Below, one piece after another: positions 35,347 through 44,719 of a stretch of 64,000 bases of DNA. Position numbers and translations under genes: made by a program. The notes beneath the pieces are model-generated. The model was not told the origin of the DNA. It saw only the letters and a list, made by a program, of their open reading frames with translations, and did no database searches. The DNA is taken from the NCBI GenBank assembly GCA_963775805.1, contig CAVZKG010000001.1:2046001-2110000 (forward strand). The letters run 5' to 3'. The stretch's first letter is position 1. Each line of letters begins with the position of its first letter. This stretch comes from JAFAMB01 sp963775805 (lineage in GTDB: Bacteria; Verrucomicrobiota; Verrucomicrobiia; Chthoniobacterales; JAFAMB01).

Positions 35347-37137
35347 ATGAACCTGGGCCCGTGGATCATTCTGTTTTCGCCGTTTGTCGCCGCAGTGGTG
35401 ATTGTGCTGGTCACTGAACGCGCTAAGAAGCTCAGCTCCTATATTTCGGTCGCAGCAATTGCGATCTCTTTCATATTGAGTCTCGGCGTGTTCGCCGGAC
35501 CGGACAGCTCGGCGAGCTTTACCTGGATTAATCTGGGCTCATTCCAGGTCAAGATTGGTTATCTCATCAATGATCTAACCAAGCTGATGCTCCTGGTTGT
35601 CACCGGGATCGGACTGCTGATCCACATCTATTCAATCGGTTACATGGCGCACGACAAAGGTCGTTCGCGCTATTTCGCGGGACTCTCTCTGTTCACCTTC
35701 TCGATGCTCGGGATCGTCCTGTCGAATAACTTTATCATGATGTTCATCTTCTGGGAGCTGGTCGGAGTCAGCTCCTATCTGTTGATCGGACATTGGTTTT
35801 ATCGTCCCGCGCCCCCGGATGCCGCAAATAAAGCGTTCCTGGCGAATCGAATCGGCGATTTCGGATTCATGCTTGGAATCCTTCTCGTGTGGCTCGGATC
35901 CGGCACGGTCTCATTCGATGAATTAGCTCAACATTGGCCGACAATCGGTTTGAATCCCACCTATCTGACGGCCGCCGCTCTTCTGATTTTTTGTGGGGCG
36001 GTCGGCAAATCGGCCCAATTTCCTCTCCATGTTTGGTTACCGGACGCGATGGAAGGCCCGACTCCGGTCTCCGCACTGATCCACGCAGCGACGATGGTAG
36101 CCGCTGGTGTCTTCATGCTCACCCGTACATTCTTCCTGTTCCAGAATTGCCCCGTCGCTCTCAACGTAATTCTCTGGATCAGTTTGTTTACCTCTCTGCT
36201 GGCGGCGCTAATGGCGACACAACAAGACGATATCAAACGCGTTCTCGCCTATTCGACGCTGTCGCAACTGGGGCTTATGATTTCCGCGGTCGGTCTCGGC
36301 GTTCCGATGGCCGGCATGTTCCACCTTTTCACTCACGCCTCTTTCAAAGCTCTTTTGTTCCTGGGTGCCGGATCAGTCATCCACAGTCTGCACGATGAGC
36401 AGAACATCTGGCAGATGGGCGGACTGCGAAGCAAAATGCCGATCACCTTCTGGACATTCCTGATCGGAACGCTCGCTCTGATTGCCTGCCCTCCTTTCGC
36501 TGGATTCTGGAGCAAAGACGCAATCTTGGCTTCTGCCAGCGGCAACATCCCGGCGTTCATCGTAATCGCGCTGATCACTTTCCTTACCGCCTATTATATG
36601 TCGCGTTTGTTTGTCGTCGCGTTTCTTGGCGAACCGCGAACCGACAAAGCAGCTCACGCCCATGAATCGCCACCGGTGATGGCCATCCCGTTGATGATTC
36701 TCGCCGTTCCATCGTGCATCCTCGGTTTTCCGGCTATCGCTTCCATATTCATCAAGGTTCCCGAACACGAAGGATCGGCCGCAGGCGCGATGACGGTTTC
36801 TCTGATTGCGTTCGCCGCCGGGGCCCTCGCTGGGTTCTTCCTCTACCGAGGCAAGAACAAGGACGAAATCGATATTCCGCTTTTTGAACACAAATTCTAT
36901 TTTGACGAGTTTTACGCTGGCATGATCAAGTGGACGCAGGATCTGCTGGCCCAAATATCGGGCTTTATCGATCGCTGGGTGATTGATGGCGGCATAGTAC
37001 GTGGTCTGGGAGGATTGACGTGGGGTCTCGGGTTTGTCCTGCGCTTCCTGCAGATCGGCAATTTACAGGCCTACGCATTTCTGTTCGGGGCAGGAGTAGT
37101 CTTGTTGCTTTACTTCATCCTGTTTGGCGCAAAATGA
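35347..37137 (+). CDS. nuoL: NADH-quinone oxidoreductase subunit L
   Basis: The distal antiporter-like subunit, 596 residues and about 15 helices. FWELVGVSSYLLIGHWF has the key Glu, VGKSAQFPLHVWLPDAMEGPTPVSALIHAATMVAAGVFM is the family signature with the channel Lys, and HLFTHASFKALLFLGAGSVIH the second Lys helix. The C-terminal lateral helix region is present. The TGA stop overlaps the nuoM start. Confidence 0.97.
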   Translation: MNLGPWIILFSPFVAAVVIVLVTERAKKLSSYISVAAIAISFILSLGVFAGPDSSASFTWINLGSFQVKIGYLINDLTKLMLLVVTGIGLLIHIYSIGYMAHDKGRSRYFAGLSLFTFSMLGIVLSNNFIMMFIFWELVGVSSYLLIGHWFYRPAPPDAANKAFLANRIGDFGFMLGILLVWLGSGTVSFDELAQHWPTIGLNPTYLTAAALLIFCGAVGKSAQFPLHVWLPDAMEGPTPVSALIHAATMVAAGVFMLTRTFFLFQNCPVALNVILWISLFTSLLAALMATQQDDIKRVLAYSTLSQLGLMISAVGLGVPMAGMFHLFTHASFKALLFLGAGSVIHSLHDEQNIWQMGGLRSKMPITFWTFLIGTLALIACPPFAGFWSKDAILASASGNIPAFIVIALITFLTAYYMSRLFVVAFLGEPRTDKAAHAHESPPVMAIPLMILAVPSCILGFPAIASIFIKVPEHEGSAAGAMTVSLIAFAAGALAGFFLYRGKNKDEIDIPLFEHKFYFDEFYAGMIKWTQDLLAQISGFIDRWVIDGGIVRGLGGLTWGLGFVLRFLQIGNLQAYAFLFGAGVVLLLYFILFGAK

Positions 37138-38612
37138 GCTTACTCGTCCACCTTACTTATCTGGCTCCTATTATCGCCGCAATCGCGATCCTTTTTGGAT
37201 TACCGGCACGGCGAACAGCCGTTTTCGCGACTGCCGTCGCGCTGGCGGCGGCCCTGATCATCTTTCTCGGTTACGATCGAGGCCAGGCCGGGTATCAATT
37301 TGCAAGTGCGCTTCCGCTTGTGCCGGCGTGGGATCTTAAATTTTACGTGGGCGTTGATGGTTTAAACGCGACCCTCTTGTTGTTGACCGGCATCGTCGCG
37401 CTTGCTGCGGTCTCGGTTGCTCCGAAAGTCGAGGAAGGCGAGAATCTTTATTACGCTTCCATCCTCCTAATCGCTGCCGGCGCTGCCGGGGCCTTCGCAT
37501 CGCTCGACCTCTTCTTTTTCTACGCGTTCCATGAACTTGCGTTGATTCCTACCTTCCTCATGATCGGAATCTGGGGAACAGGGAATCGCCAGAGCGCGGC
37601 ATGGAAGATCACGATCTATCTTTCAATCGGAAGCATTATTTTGCTCGTGGGATTGATCGGCCTCTATCTCCTGCCACCAGCGGCTCAACGGACGTTCGAT
37701 ATCGTTAAGCTTCAACAACTTGCTTCGACCGGCGTGTTCGCAGGAGCCGGTTCAAAGTCGGTCTACATCCTGATTCTGATCGGTTTCGGCGTACTTGTGT
37801 CGCTTTTCCCTTTCCACACTTGGGCTCCACAGGCCTATGCATCGGCTCCGATCCCGGTCGCAATGTTGCATGCCGGGGTGTTGAAGAAGTTTGGACTGTA
37901 CGGCCTTCTGAGAGTTGCTCTCCCGATTATGCCCGAAGCGGCTCGGCACTGGGCATGGCTCCTTCTAATTTTGCTTGCCGGCAACATCCTCTTCGTGGGA
38001 CTGGCAACGATTTCTCAAAAGCAGCTCGATCTGACCCTTGGGTACTCCAGCGTGATGCACATGGGCTATGTCTTTCTTGGAATCGCGAGCTATAACGTCA
38101 TCGGCCTGAACGGCGCTGCGTTGCTGATGCTGGCTCACGGCCTCTCAATCGCAGCGCTGTTTGCTATGTGTGGCGAGATCCGAAAGCAGACCGGAACACT
38201 CAATTACCTCGACCTCGGTGGGCTCGGATCCAATATGCCGACGCTCTGCTTCATTTTCGGTCTGGCAACGTTTGCGTCCATCGGGCTTCCAGGATTCGCC
38301 AATTTCGCTTCTGAGCTGCTAGTGTTCTTCGGCGCGTTTAAAAACGGAACCGCCGGCGCTGCTTTCAATGAATTTGAAATCGTTGGCACGATTGCCCTCT
38401 GGGGTGTCGTGATCTCAGCGGTCTACATGTTGCGCGCGTATCGCGCAATTTTCATGGGAGAACGTCAGGCCCGCTGGCAATCGGTAAAAGATATGCCGAT
38501 GAGTGTCGGTTGGGCCGTTGTCCTGCTGGTGGCCGCTCTATTTGTAGTCGGCATGGTCCCCAGAACCGTTTTGGATGCTGTTGAACCTGGAATTCGGCTT
38601 TTCGTGAAATAA
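37134..38612 (+). CDS. nuoM: NADH-quinone oxidoreductase subunit M
   Basis: An antiporter-like subunit, 492 residues. The start MSLLVHLTYLAPIIAAI is chosen by the ATGA overlap with nuoL; a longer frame upstream is only a shadow of nuoL. FFFYAFHELALIPTFLMIGIWG contains the channel Glu, FPFHTWAPQAYASAPIPVAMLHAGVLKKFGLYGLLR the signature with Lys. It sits between NuoL and NuoN in the proton-pumping arm. Confidence 0.96.
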   Translation: MSLLVHLTYLAPIIAAIAILFGLPARRTAVFATAVALAAALIIFLGYDRGQAGYQFASALPLVPAWDLKFYVGVDGLNATLLLLTGIVALAAVSVAPKVEEGENLYYASILLIAAGAAGAFASLDLFFFYAFHELALIPTFLMIGIWGTGNRQSAAWKITIYLSIGSIILLVGLIGLYLLPPAAQRTFDIVKLQQLASTGVFAGAGSKSVYILILIGFGVLVSLFPFHTWAPQAYASAPIPVAMLHAGVLKKFGLYGLLRVALPIMPEAARHWAWLLLILLAGNILFVGLATISQKQLDLTLGYSSVMHMGYVFLGIASYNVIGLNGAALLMLAHGLSIAALFAMCGEIRKQTGTLNYLDLGGLGSNMPTLCFIFGLATFASIGLPGFANFASELLVFFGAFKNGTAGAAFNEFEIVGTIALWGVVISAVYMLRAYRAIFMGERQARWQSVKDMPMSVGWAVVLLVAALFVVGMVPRTVLDAVEPGIRLFVK

Positions 38613-38614
38613 CC

Positions 38615-40057
38615 ATGCCTCCCGTCTTTTTTGAACTCTTCGTCCTCGCGCTCGGAATTTTGATTCTGCTTCTGGAGTCATTCACTGAGAAGATGGACCG
38701 CAAGGTCTTTGCACTGATTGGGATCGTGGGATTGGCCGTTGTTTTTTTGTTCCTTCAGGCTGCCTCCCCTGGCCCTAGTGGCATGAATTCATACGTGTTC
38801 GATGGGGCAGCGATCTTTTTTAAAAAGATCTCAGTCTTAACAACGATCCTGGTACTGATCATGTCGATCGATTACGCCGGCACGATCAAACGCTTTTTGC
38901 CAGGACGAACCTCTCAATCCGGATTGGGTGAGTTCTTCGCGCTGCCTATTTTGACATGCGCCGGAATGATGTGGATGTCTTCGGCCGTCGACTTTATTTT
39001 GATCTTCGTCTCACTCGAGTTGGTTACGATCTCGTTCTATGTGTTGGTCGCTTATTTGAGGCGAAATCTTTTATCGCTTGAGGCGGGCGTGAAGTACCTG
39101 ATTCTGAGCGCGTTAGCGACCGGATTTACGGTTTACGGAATCACTTGGATCTACGGAGTCACCGGCCAGAGCAATCTGAGCCAGATCCAACATGTTCTTC
39201 CGTCTATCGCTGTCGGTAATCAGTCGGGTCTCCTTTTTGGCGCACTCATGGTGGTGATCGGTCTTGGCTTTAAGATCGCCGCGGCGCCATTCCAGTTTTG
39301 GGTTCCGGACGTTTACCAGGGCGCACCGACACCGATCACGGCGTTTTTATCTGTCGGTTCAAAGTCCGTTGGATTCATCGTTCTCCTCCGTGTGGTTCAA
39401 ACGTTCCAAAGCCTTCCGGCGGTCGGAGATAAAATTATCACGGCAATTGTTTTGCTCGCCGCCGCCACGTTGCTCTATGGAAACCTCGCAGCGTTGCCGC
39501 AGACCAACCTGAAACGCCTTCTGGCGTATTCGAGCATCGGGCATGCGGGTTATCTGCTGATCGCGGTCGCTGGAATCACCGCACCCGATTCGGGTCAGGC
39601 GGTCGTCGTCTATCTTGCGGCTTATCTTTTAATGACGCTCCTGTCGTTTCTGATCATGATAAATGTGAGCGCTCATGCCGGGGGAGAGGAGATTAGTCAC
39701 TTCGATGGACTCGGAAAACGCTCGCCATTTCTGGCATTCGGTCTCTTGGTTGCAATGATGTCTCTGGCAGGCGTTCCACTGACCGCCGGGTTCCTCGGTA
39801 AGTTCCTCGTTTTCAAGGTGGCCTTTGAAACACGCCAATTTTTCTTGATCGCTCTCGGCATCGTGACTGTCGGATGTGGTTTCTACTTCTACCTGAAGGT
39901 TGTCAGAGCGATGTACTGGCGGCCTCTACAGGGGGAGGCATCGGCGATACCTGTCAGCCGCTTATCGGTTGTGGCGATCTGGGCCATGGTCATTCTGATT
40001 TTCCTTTTGGGGATCTTCCCTCAAATCGCGCTCGGTTTAATGCCCGGAGCCAACTAG
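38615..40057 (+). CDS. nuoN: NADH-quinone oxidoreductase subunit N
   Basis: The third antiporter-like subunit, 480 residues. LIFVSLELVTISFYVLVAYLRRN has the channel Glu, KIAAAPFQFWVPDVYQGAPTPITAFLSVGSKSVGFIVLLR the signature, and LKRLLAYSSIGHAGYLLIAVAG the Lys helix region. It ends the nuo run. No strong terminator was seen after the stop; instead there is a repeat-containing gap. Confidence 0.96.
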   Translation: MPPVFFELFVLALGILILLLESFTEKMDRKVFALIGIVGLAVVFLFLQAASPGPSGMNSYVFDGAAIFFKKISVLTTILVLIMSIDYAGTIKRFLPGRTSQSGLGEFFALPILTCAGMMWMSSAVDFILIFVSLELVTISFYVLVAYLRRNLLSLEAGVKYLILSALATGFTVYGITWIYGVTGQSNLSQIQHVLPSIAVGNQSGLLFGALMVVIGLGFKIAAAPFQFWVPDVYQGAPTPITAFLSVGSKSVGFIVLLRVVQTFQSLPAVGDKIITAIVLLAAATLLYGNLAALPQTNLKRLLAYSSIGHAGYLLIAVAGITAPDSGQAVVVYLAAYLLMTLLSFLIMINVSAHAGGEEISHFDGLGKRSPFLAFGLLVAMMSLAGVPLTAGFLGKFLVFKVAFETRQFFLIALGIVTVGCGFYFYLKVVRAMYWRPLQGEASAIPVSRLSVVAIWAMVILIFLLGIFPQIALGLMPGAN

Positions 40058-40061
40058 CCAA

Positions 40062-40119
40062 GGACTCACCACAGAGGAGGGCGCAGAGGATTGAATGGAT
40101 AGGCATCTCTTGCCTGTCC
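40062..40119. repeat. Stacked intergenic repeats
   Basis: 40062-40090 is a minus-strand copy of a CTCTGCG-CCCTCCTCTGTGGTGA type repeat related to 63150-63182. 40097-40119 is one REP-like palindrome (GGATAGGCA..TGCCTGTCC). Confidence 0.6.
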
Positions 40120-40217
40120 GTTCCGGGGAAGAGTTCACCTCGCAGAAAATTCTTAAACCTGATTAGTACCCGGAAACCGTCCGGCCTCTGCTGCGTCGCT
40201 GGCAATAAAATCCCGAA

Positions 40218-40388
40218 ATGGCAACCAAAGCCGACCCAAAGAGCCATGTCGAGGCTTCGGGCGTAGCAGGATTAAGAATCCCAAAGCCGATCGCCAGGGC
40301 GCCGGTAAACGTCGGGATCGTGCTGTTGTTGAACGGCATCCCTGAACAGGCCCAATCCTTAGCGAATGAAATCTCGTCCTCTTTCTAA
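40218..40388 (+). CDS. Possible small protein (56 residues)
   Basis: A frame from ATG 40218 to TAA 40388, starting MATKADPKSHVEASG and ending SLANEISSSF. It is compositionally plausible for a protein, but there is no ribosome binding site and I recognise no family. It ends 40 bases before the folding-factor gene and could be its leader or chance. Confidence 0.25.
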   Translation: MATKADPKSHVEASGVAGLRIPKPIARAPVNVGIVLLLNGIPEQAQSLANEISSSF

Positions 40389-40427
40389 TTGAAAATCTTC
40401 GCCGGACCATCCACCTTTCCACTCCCT

Positions 40428-41942
40428 ATGTTGGACTCGATTCGCAAGAGACAGCGGACACTGCTCACTATTATCACGATCGTCGTGATCGTCGCTTTTG
40501 CCTGGTTCTATAACCCTGCCTCCATGCGCCATGCCGGAGGGCCGGACGGAGCGCTCGGCAAATTGAACGGTAGAACCATCAACGTCTCCGACGTCCAGAA
40601 GATCGAACGAAATCTCCAATTGGCGTTTGCACTGGGCCTGCAGGATATGGTCCAAGATTTGACGCCTGAAGGACGGACACGAGACGACCAATATCTGGGA
40701 TTCGCCTGGAACCTGCTGCTGCTGCGCGATGAAGCGAATCAACTGCAGATCGCGCCGACTTCCAACGAGATCGCTAAGGCAGAGAAGGCGCTGCCTCAGT
40801 TCCAGACCAACGGTCAGTTCGATCCCTCCAAATATCAGGAGTTCATTGATTCAATGTTGAAACCGAATGGATTCACCGCAGCCGACCTCGACGACGTTGT
40901 CGCTGACCATTTGCGATACGCCGGTGTCACCGACTTGGTGAAAGGAAGCACGCCCCTGCCGGAAGCCATCTTCAAGCAGCAATATGACCTGGTGAATGAG
41001 AAGCTTTCTCTGGCGATCGTTCGATTCAATCGCGCCGACTTCGAGTCTTCCGTTCAAGTCCCGGACGCGGAAATACAAAAATATTACGACCAACACAAAG
41101 AAACGCTTCTCTCCCAAGAAAAGAGAACGGTCCAACTGGTTTCATTCCTGCCGACAGACGAACAGAAAAAACTGCCGGACGATCAGAAGGTCGCTGCCCA
41201 GAAACCGCTAGCCGAAAACGCGGACGCGTTTGCCCAGACGGCGCTTCAAAATCCGGCCAACTTCGACCAAATCGCGAAGAACAAAAACCTGCAACTAGTG
41301 CAGACCGATGCATTTAGCGTGGACAAACCGGATAAAGCTTTCGCCGGGGATCAAGGACTCCTCCGCGAAGCGTTCAACCTGACCAAGGAGAATCCAGTAA
41401 GCGACGTTGTCGAAGCCAACGGCGGTTTCTATGTGATGAAACTCGTCAGCATCGATGCAAGCCGACCTTTATCGTTGGCGGAAGCGAAAGATCAGATTAT
41501 CGCCGCGATCAAAGCAGAAAAAGCACAAGCTGCAATCGAGGCGAAAGCCAAAGAACTTCGGGCGAAAGTAGATGCCGATATGAAGAAAGGGGTTGGATTT
41601 GTGCAGGCCGTTGAGAATGCCGGAGCAAAAGCAGAGACGCCAGAGCCGTTCGCGTTGGCTGATCCCGGAAAAAATACGGAGCTTGCTCGCCTCATCGCCA
41701 CAAACGAAATTGTGCTCGAACAAAATGCAACCTCAAAACTCTTGCAGGACCCGGATGGCGCAATGCTCATTCATGTGCTGAAAAAAGATCCCGTCGACCC
41801 GCAAAAGTACGAGGAATATAAGAAAAGCGCATTCGCTCAACAGAGCGCCGGATACGAAAGAATCGCGATTCACGAGTGGCTGCGGGTCGAACTTCAGAAA
41901 GCGGGACGTCCACCTATCTACGGCCAGGGTCCGACCGGATAA
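40428..41942 (+). CDS. SurA/PpiD-like periplasmic folding factor
   Basis: A protein of 504 residues with one N-terminal membrane anchor (LLTIITIVVIVAFAWF) and the rest outside the cytoplasm. The SurA-N-like helical chaperone region (DVQKIERNLQLAFALGLQ to LDDVVADHLRYAGVTDLV) comes first, then a parvulin-like region with an ending ANGGFYVMKLVSID as in PpiD-type proteins. The parvulin core is weakly conserved, so isomerase activity is doubtful. The ATG at 40428 (MLDSIRKRQR) puts the anchor near the N terminus. Role inferred: folding of exported proteins. Confidence 0.85.
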   Translation: MLDSIRKRQRTLLTIITIVVIVAFAWFYNPASMRHAGGPDGALGKLNGRTINVSDVQKIERNLQLAFALGLQDMVQDLTPEGRTRDDQYLGFAWNLLLLRDEANQLQIAPTSNEIAKAEKALPQFQTNGQFDPSKYQEFIDSMLKPNGFTAADLDDVVADHLRYAGVTDLVKGSTPLPEAIFKQQYDLVNEKLSLAIVRFNRADFESSVQVPDAEIQKYYDQHKETLLSQEKRTVQLVSFLPTDEQKKLPDDQKVAAQKPLAENADAFAQTALQNPANFDQIAKNKNLQLVQTDAFSVDKPDKAFAGDQGLLREAFNLTKENPVSDVVEANGGFYVMKLVSIDASRPLSLAEAKDQIIAAIKAEKAQAAIEAKAKELRAKVDADMKKGVGFVQAVENAGAKAETPEPFALADPGKNTELARLIATNEIVLEQNATSKLLQDPDGAMLIHVLKKDPVDPQKYEEYKKSAFAQQSAGYERIAIHEWLRVELQKAGRPPIYGQGPTG

Positions 41943-41993
41943 TCCAATCCGGTTGCCGATCTCGCCGTTTGATCGCTTGAATCATATAACCGA

Positions 41994-42338
41994 ATGGAAG
42001 AGATCCCGTCGGAAATTGAAGAGCTTTTTGACGATGCCAATGGCGACTTGGCAATCGGAGAACTGTCTGCAGCCATCGAGAAGTACCGGCAATGCGTGGA
42101 CCGTCTTCCAAATTTTTTTGACGGCTGGCACGCACTCGGAATGACATTGATGAAGAACGGCAATTATCAGGAGGCGATTGAGGCAGGCAAACATGCTGTC
42201 GAACTTCGGCCGAACGACCAGCTCGCTTGGTCGAGCCTTTCACTTTTCTACGTTCGCAACAACCAGATAAAAGAAGCAGAAGCGGCAGGTGTAAAAGCCC
42301 GGATTTTGTCCTGGGGCGGGAAAATCGCACGGGAATGA
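41994..42338 (+). CDS. Tetratricopeptide repeat protein
   Basis: A 114-residue protein of about three TPR units: GDLAIGELSAAIEKYRQCVD, a canonical unit GWHALGMTLMKNGNYQEAIE with Trp/Gly/Ala positions in place, and LAWSSLSLFYVRNNQIKEAE. TPRs bind other proteins. No signal peptide. It begins 51 bases after the folding factor and ends four bases before metG, so it is co-transcribed with metG. Partner unknown. Confidence 0.88.
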   Translation: MEEIPSEIEELFDDANGDLAIGELSAAIEKYRQCVDRLPNFFDGWHALGMTLMKNGNYQEAIEAGKHAVELRPNDQLAWSSLSLFYVRNNQIKEAEAAGVKARILSWGGKIARE

Positions 42339-42342
42339 ACGC

Positions 42343-43887
42343 GTGAAATATTTCATTACGACGGCAATCGATTACACCAACGGTGATCCACACATCGGCC
42401 ATGCTTACGAAAAGATTCTGGCGGATGTAATCGCCAGGTACCACCGTGCTTTCGCCGGGCCGACCTACTTTCTGACGGGTGTCGATCAGCACGGGCAAAA
42501 GGTTCAACAAACCGCCCAAAAATCGGGACTCCAACCGATCGATTTTGCCGAAAGCATTACCCGTAAATTCCTTGCCCTCTGGGATAAGCTTGAAATCCAG
42601 AATGATGGCTGGGCGGCCACGACCGATCCACGGCACAAAAAAACCGTCCAGAAAGTCCTTCAATCGCTGTTCGAAAAAGGAGAGCTCACGAAAGCGAGCT
42701 ATTCAGGCTATTACAGCGTCCGGCAAGAGCAGTTTCTGACCGACAAGGAACGCAATGATACGGGCGAATTCGGACCGGAGTGGGGTGAAGTTGTTTTGCT
42801 CGAGGAAGAAAACTGGTATTTCCCCCTCGCAAAACACAAGGACTGGCTCAAGAACTTTGTAGAAACACATCCGGATTTTGTCATACCGGCGTTCCGGCGC
42901 ACGGAACTGCTCAACGCGATTGAGCGGCTCGCAGGTGATCTCTGCGTTTCGCGACCGAAAGAACGATTGTCCTGGGGCATCGAGTTCCCGTTCGACCAAA
43001 ATTATGTGACCTACGTCTGGTTTGATGCCCTTCTGAACTACATCTCATTCGCAGGTTATCTCGCCGAGGATGATCCTACCTTACCCAATTTCGATGAACT
43101 ATGGCCATGCAAAGCTCACATCATCGGGAAGGATATACTCGTCCCGGCACACGGCATTTATTGGCCTATCATGCTGCACGCAATGGGTTTTTCAGATGAG
43201 GACATGCCGAAACTCGTCGTTCATGGCTGGTGGAATATCGCAGGAGCGAAGATGAGCAAAAGCGCCGGAAACGTCGTGGACCCGGACATTCTGGCCGATA
43301 AATATGGACCCGACGCACTTCGCTACTATTTGATGAGGGATAACATTGTTGGCCAAGATTCGGACTTCAGCGAAGATCGCCTCGCGATACGGTACAATAG
43401 CGACCTTGCAAATGATCTTGGAAACCTGGTCAATCGGACGATCAACATGAGCCAGCGTTATCGACAAGGGCGTGTGGATTCGGTCGACACGAACGATCCG
43501 GATTTAAACGCGATTCGCGATCTCGCTGACTCGGCCATACACCGTTACCGTGCCGCATTCGAACGATTCGAGGTGCAGACGGCGTTGGAGACGGTCTGGG
43601 AACTCGTCTCGCGTGCAAATGGACTGGTCGAACAGAAGGCTCCTTGGAAACTTGCAAAGGATCCTACGCAATCAGAGTTGCTAACCGCGGTGCTCTACAC
43701 GCTCACCGAGACTGTCCGCCTATTGGGACTTATGGTGAGTCCGGTGCTTCCAGGGACGAGCGCAAAAATCCTCGAACAATTACGAGCCAGCGATCTGCGA
43801 ATCTTGCAATGGGGCGGACTCCCGGCAGGCCACGAACTCGGCCAGCCGACGCCCATATTTCCACGGATCGAACTCCCCGGCTCCTAA
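42343..43887 (+). CDS. metG: Methionyl-tRNA synthetase
   Basis: A class I synthetase of 514 residues that charges tRNA-Met. ITTAIDYTNGDPHIGHAYEKILADV has the HIGH box and NIAGAKMSKSAGNVVDPD the KMSKS box. TYVWFDALLNYISFAG and HIIGKDILVPAHGIYWPIML are the Met-pocket and connecting motifs. The zinc-knuckle Cys found in the E. coli form are absent (YYSVRQEQFLTDKE), so it is the zinc-free subtype without the C-terminal dimerisation domain. The start is a GTG; no earlier ATG fits. Confidence 0.96.
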   Translation: MKYFITTAIDYTNGDPHIGHAYEKILADVIARYHRAFAGPTYFLTGVDQHGQKVQQTAQKSGLQPIDFAESITRKFLALWDKLEIQNDGWAATTDPRHKKTVQKVLQSLFEKGELTKASYSGYYSVRQEQFLTDKERNDTGEFGPEWGEVVLLEEENWYFPLAKHKDWLKNFVETHPDFVIPAFRRTELLNAIERLAGDLCVSRPKERLSWGIEFPFDQNYVTYVWFDALLNYISFAGYLAEDDPTLPNFDELWPCKAHIIGKDILVPAHGIYWPIMLHAMGFSDEDMPKLVVHGWWNIAGAKMSKSAGNVVDPDILADKYGPDALRYYLMRDNIVGQDSDFSEDRLAIRYNSDLANDLGNLVNRTINMSQRYRQGRVDSVDTNDPDLNAIRDLADSAIHRYRAAFERFEVQTALETVWELVSRANGLVEQKAPWKLAKDPTQSELLTAVLYTLTETVRLLGLMVSPVLPGTSAKILEQLRASDLRILQWGGLPAGHELGQPTPIFPRIELPGS

Positions 43888-44033
43888 TACGAAATTTCGA
43901 TCGCGCGACTTTCAAGCATCGATTCCCGCCCCGAAATTCTGGTGCGTTAGTCTGAAGCACTTGCCATTCGTGAGAGAATTGGATGGCGTTCGCGGCATTG
44001 ACGGCATCCGGCACCGACGGAGATTATAGGTAT

Positions 44034-44612
44034 ATGCGCCTTCTGATTGGTCTCGAACGAACCTTGATAGGCATTCTTTGGCTGGCATGGGCGGTATATT
44101 GGATAGCGGCTGCACGCCGGACCGCGTCCAACCAACGGACCGAATCGGTCTTAGTAGGTGCATCCTACCGCGTACCGTTATTGATCGGAATCATTCTAAT
44201 GGTTTCTTCCAGTGTGTCGCCACCGGGAGTCGGTTTTGTCCTTTGGCCACATAATCCATACATCCTCGGCATTGTCGACGTTCTGACCATCGCCGGGCTC
44301 AGTTTCGCCGTCTGGGCACGGCTCCATCTCGGAAAGTATTGGAGCGGACGAATCACTCTTAAGGTGGATCACCGCGTCATTCAGACCGGCCCGTACGCGT
44401 GGGTTCGACATCCAATCTACAGTGGACTTATCCTGGCCTTATTTGGCACAGCGATCTCCATCGGCACCGTCCAGGCCTTCTTCGGATTTGCGTTCATTTT
44501 CGCTTCGTTTCTAAGAAAACTGACGCTCGAAGAAAATTGGTTGCAGCTGCACTTCGGAGAAGAGTACGAGCTCTACCAAAAACGAGTCAGAGCGTTAATT
44601 CCACATCCGTAG
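44034..44612 (+). CDS. Isoprenylcysteine carboxyl methyltransferase-family membrane protein
   Basis: A 192-residue membrane protein with four or five helices. VIQTGPYAWVRHPIYSGLILALFG is the SAM-binding HPxYxG-type signature of the ICMT / phospholipid methyltransferase superfamily, and LEENWLQLHFGEEYELYQKRV the C-terminal one with the conserved Glu and Tyr. It likely methylates a lipid-like or thiol substrate, which cannot be told. The ATG at 44034 starts right at the first helix; an ATG at 43983 is possible but adds a non-family tail. Confidence 0.85.
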   Translation: MRLLIGLERTLIGILWLAWAVYWIAAARRTASNQRTESVLVGASYRVPLLIGIILMVSSSVSPPGVGFVLWPHNPYILGIVDVLTIAGLSFAVWARLHLGKYWSGRITLKVDHRVIQTGPYAWVRHPIYSGLILALFGTAISIGTVQAFFGFAFIFASFLRKLTLEENWLQLHFGEEYELYQKRVRALIPHP

Positions 44613-44641
44613 AACCGAAGACAATCGGGGGTCCGTTCGTA

Positions 44642-44677
44642 GACGTATAAGACTTATAGGAGCTATGATACGTATAG
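44642..44677. repeat. 9-bp degenerate tandem repeat, four units
   Basis: Four consecutive 9-mers, GACGTATAA, GACTTATAG, GAGCTATGA, TACGTATAG, with consensus GACNTATRR. A second array of the same pattern is at 51033-51059. It lies in the gap between two convergent genes. Confidence 0.6.
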
Positions 44678-44719
44678 GCGTGCGACGAGGCATGTAGGCA
44701 GCGCTCCCTCGCCCTTCCG

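Larger units (their letters stand above)
40058..40427. other. Gap after nuoN with repeats and a possible small gene
   Basis: In these 370 bases there are two repeat pieces at 40062-40119, then about 100 bases with nothing recognised, then a possible 56-codon frame listed separately. Confidence 0.5.
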
